A stretch of DNA of 64,000 bases, from NCBI GenBank assembly GCA_022606425.2, contig JAHDVF020000438.1:306001-370000 (forward strand), given 5' to 3'. Below, piece by piece: positions 62,820 through 64,000 of the stretch. The number at the start of each line of letters is the position of its first letter. The first letter of the stretch is position 1. This DNA comes from Lepidostoma basale (taxonomy: Eukaryota > Arthropoda > Insecta > Trichoptera > Lepidostomatidae). The position numbers and the translations under genes were made by a program. Below the pieces are notes generated by a model. The model saw only the letters and a program-made list of their open reading frames with translations. It was not told where the DNA came from and ran no database searches.

Positions 62820-62905
62820 CTAAACTTGATGAAAACGTCAATCTCTCGAGAATTTTTCTTTAATAACATGGTAGTGAAATGGACTTTGCTAGGACAAAGT
62901 AAAAT
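62820..62905. repeat. Dispersed repeat family D, diverged
   Basis: 'ATGAAAACGTCAATCTCTCG', 'AGAATTTTTCTTTAATAACA' in family order. Confidence 0.4.
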
Positions 62906-63074
62906 ATTTGATATATTATGAATAAAAATGCAAATGATATTTTTATCGCTCTATCAAAGCGATACATGTCACTTCCAAATAAGTTATTTAAACTAACGTA
63001 TAAAATTTCTTCTATATTCGCCATAACTTCGTGTTGCGGATTCATTTATATTGCCTTTTTATATACTTTGAACA

Positions 63075-63250
63075 CAACACACACTTTATTACAAAAAATA
63101 AAATTAAAAATCAAACATGTTTCGGACACAGAAGTCCTTTATCAGTATTTATATAATATTTATCATATATCACTGATGAAGGGCTTCTGTGTCCGAAACA
63201 TGTGTGATTTTTAATTTTTATTTTTGTAATAAAGTGTTGGTTGTGTATAA
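63075..63250. repeat. Inverted pair of hammerhead-like arms
   Basis: Plus motif 63169-63208: ATCA, CTGATGA, A, GGGC-TTCTGT-GTCC, GAAAC, AT, GTG, TGAT. All pairings hold, but the cleavage base is G, which hammerheads do not cut. Minus motif near 63110-63145: CTGATAA, A, GGAC-TTCTGT-GTCC, GAAAC, AT, GTT. Outer arms 'ACACACTTTATTACAAAAAA' and 'TTTTTGTAATAAAGTGTTG'. Confidence 0.8.
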
Positions 63251-63929
63251 AGTACTCGTATATATTAAAAAAAAATGGCGTTGTTGTTGTGAATCCTCGA
63301 TGTCTTGAAATACTAATTTACACAAAATATCTAATACGGTTTAAACAAAGAGAATACGAAAACGTATTTGTGGAATGGATCTGAAAAACGCATTACATGT
63401 TTCTGGTATTATATCCATTCTGACTGTATGAGTTTAATCTGTAAAGAGTATTAGCAGTGCGCTGGAAAATCACATTATTAATTTGAATACGCTTATTTCA
63501 AAATCAAATGTGATTGGATGTTGGAGGGTTCACGAAAAAGGGATTCATACTGGATTATGGCACTGGTTGGCTTCTACAGATATTACCATTGTGGCAATAA
63601 GCTCACCGAATATGGTTTATTTGAAATACTGGCATTAAATAAATCATGCGTTACAAAGTGAAATTGTAATAGCAGAATGAGAAAATGTAATATTTATAGC
63701 TTATCAAAACACAAACTAACTAATATAAACGAAAATTTACGAATGTAACTAATTTTGTTAAATTTTCACCTCCTATGGGGCACGTGTTTTTATTAAATAA
63801 AAAAACACCAGTTACTTACTAGTCCTAAATGAAAATAATTGGGAGGTGAGATGTTTTAAATTTGAAAAAAAAATATTAATAAAAAAAAAATATTTTGGCG
63901 ATGTATTACTGATTTCAGAATCGAAATAG
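63251..63929. other. Intron sequence, no gene seen
   Basis: AT-rich; no repeat recognised. Confidence 0.5.
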
Positions 63930-63992
63930 AAAAACACGTTAAAGACAAATGTGGAAGTACTAAAACATCGTTTTATTTCATTATTAATAAAA
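63930..63992 (+). repeat. Penelope-like outer arm
   Basis: 'TTAAAGACAAATGTGGAAGT' and 'AAAACATCGTTTTATTTCAT' match the right outer arm of the palindrome at 29690-29896; the motif itself is absent. Confidence 0.6.
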
Positions 63993-64000
63993 AACAAGTT

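Larger units (their letters stand above)
37223..64000 (-). other. Tmtc upstream intron, incomplete (over 26.7 kb)
   Basis: This is the sequence upstream of the AG acceptor at rc 37223-37224. I searched the minus strand for the preceding TMTC segment (an HxxHTEA-type end in phase 0) and did not find it, so the intron probably continues past the window. It contains transposon remains and several GC-richer unexplained blocks, listed separately. Confidence 0.7.

Noticed and set aside
37223..64000. The preceding TMTC exon
   Set aside because: I looked for an H-x-E-A-type end in phase 0 with a donor on the minus strand in the GC-rich blocks (42.7, 46.7, 54.5, 57.8 and 61.3 kb) and found none that fits.
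1..64000. Bacterial-type promoters, ribosome binding sites, terminators or origins
   Set aside because: The sequence is animal nuclear DNA; such signals would be chance matches in AT-rich intron.

Overview
This is a stretch of nuclear DNA from an insect, most probably a moth or butterfly. It is AT-rich, has no bacterial or viral gene organisation, and carries animal-type spliced exons. It is crowded with transposon remains of the kinds common in Lepidoptera: short 3' pieces of several non-LTR retrotransposon families, a tRNA-derived SINE, a Helitron ending in CTAG-T, mariner elements and hAT-like MITEs. The order Lepidoptera is inferred from this repeat repertoire and not from a diagnostic gene.

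The only host gene I can support runs on the minus strand across the whole window. Three exons (37149-37222, 14381-14518 and 5626-5802, in transcription order) have good splice sites and join in phase. They encode consecutive pieces of the N-terminal multi-membrane part of a TMTC protein, an ER protein O-mannosyltransferase with C-terminal TPR repeats. Together they are 389 bp of coding sequence in 64 kb. The rest is intron: 8.6 kb and 22.6 kb between the exons, plus more than 26.8 kb upstream and 5.6 kb downstream.

Layout. 1-5625: AT-rich intron with LINE 3' ends and a ~300-bp palindrome. 5803-14380: LINE ends, an hAT-like MITE, a 396-bp LINE tandem duplication and a triple-inverted LINE cluster. 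14519-24096: a dead mariner, a 600-bp E-box-rich satellite (15604-16200), four clustered LINE ends, a SINE, a near-perfect fold-back MITE and a 57-bp minisatellite that arose inside a LINE reading frame. 24097-25418: an apparently intact mariner with a full transposase. 25419-37148: a Helitron end, several palindromes, a second dead mariner, SINEs and LINEs. 37223-64000: more of the same, plus a perfect 882-bp tandem duplication (49549-51312).

The most interesting signal is a set of at least a dozen short structured motifs scattered through the introns, mostly in inverted pairs. Each reads C-N-G-N-N-G-A, one extra base, a strong hairpin, GAAAC, two bases, then GUC, GUU or GUA. The best copies also have complementary flanks. 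This fits a minimal type I hammerhead ribozyme with a two-base-pair stem III, a design known from Penelope-like retroelements. The constant extra base before stem II, the recurrent inverted pairing and the shared downstream sequence make the family worth testing. Because the host gene is transcribed through all of them, they would be present in its nascent RNA as long hairpins and possibly as self-cleaving sites.
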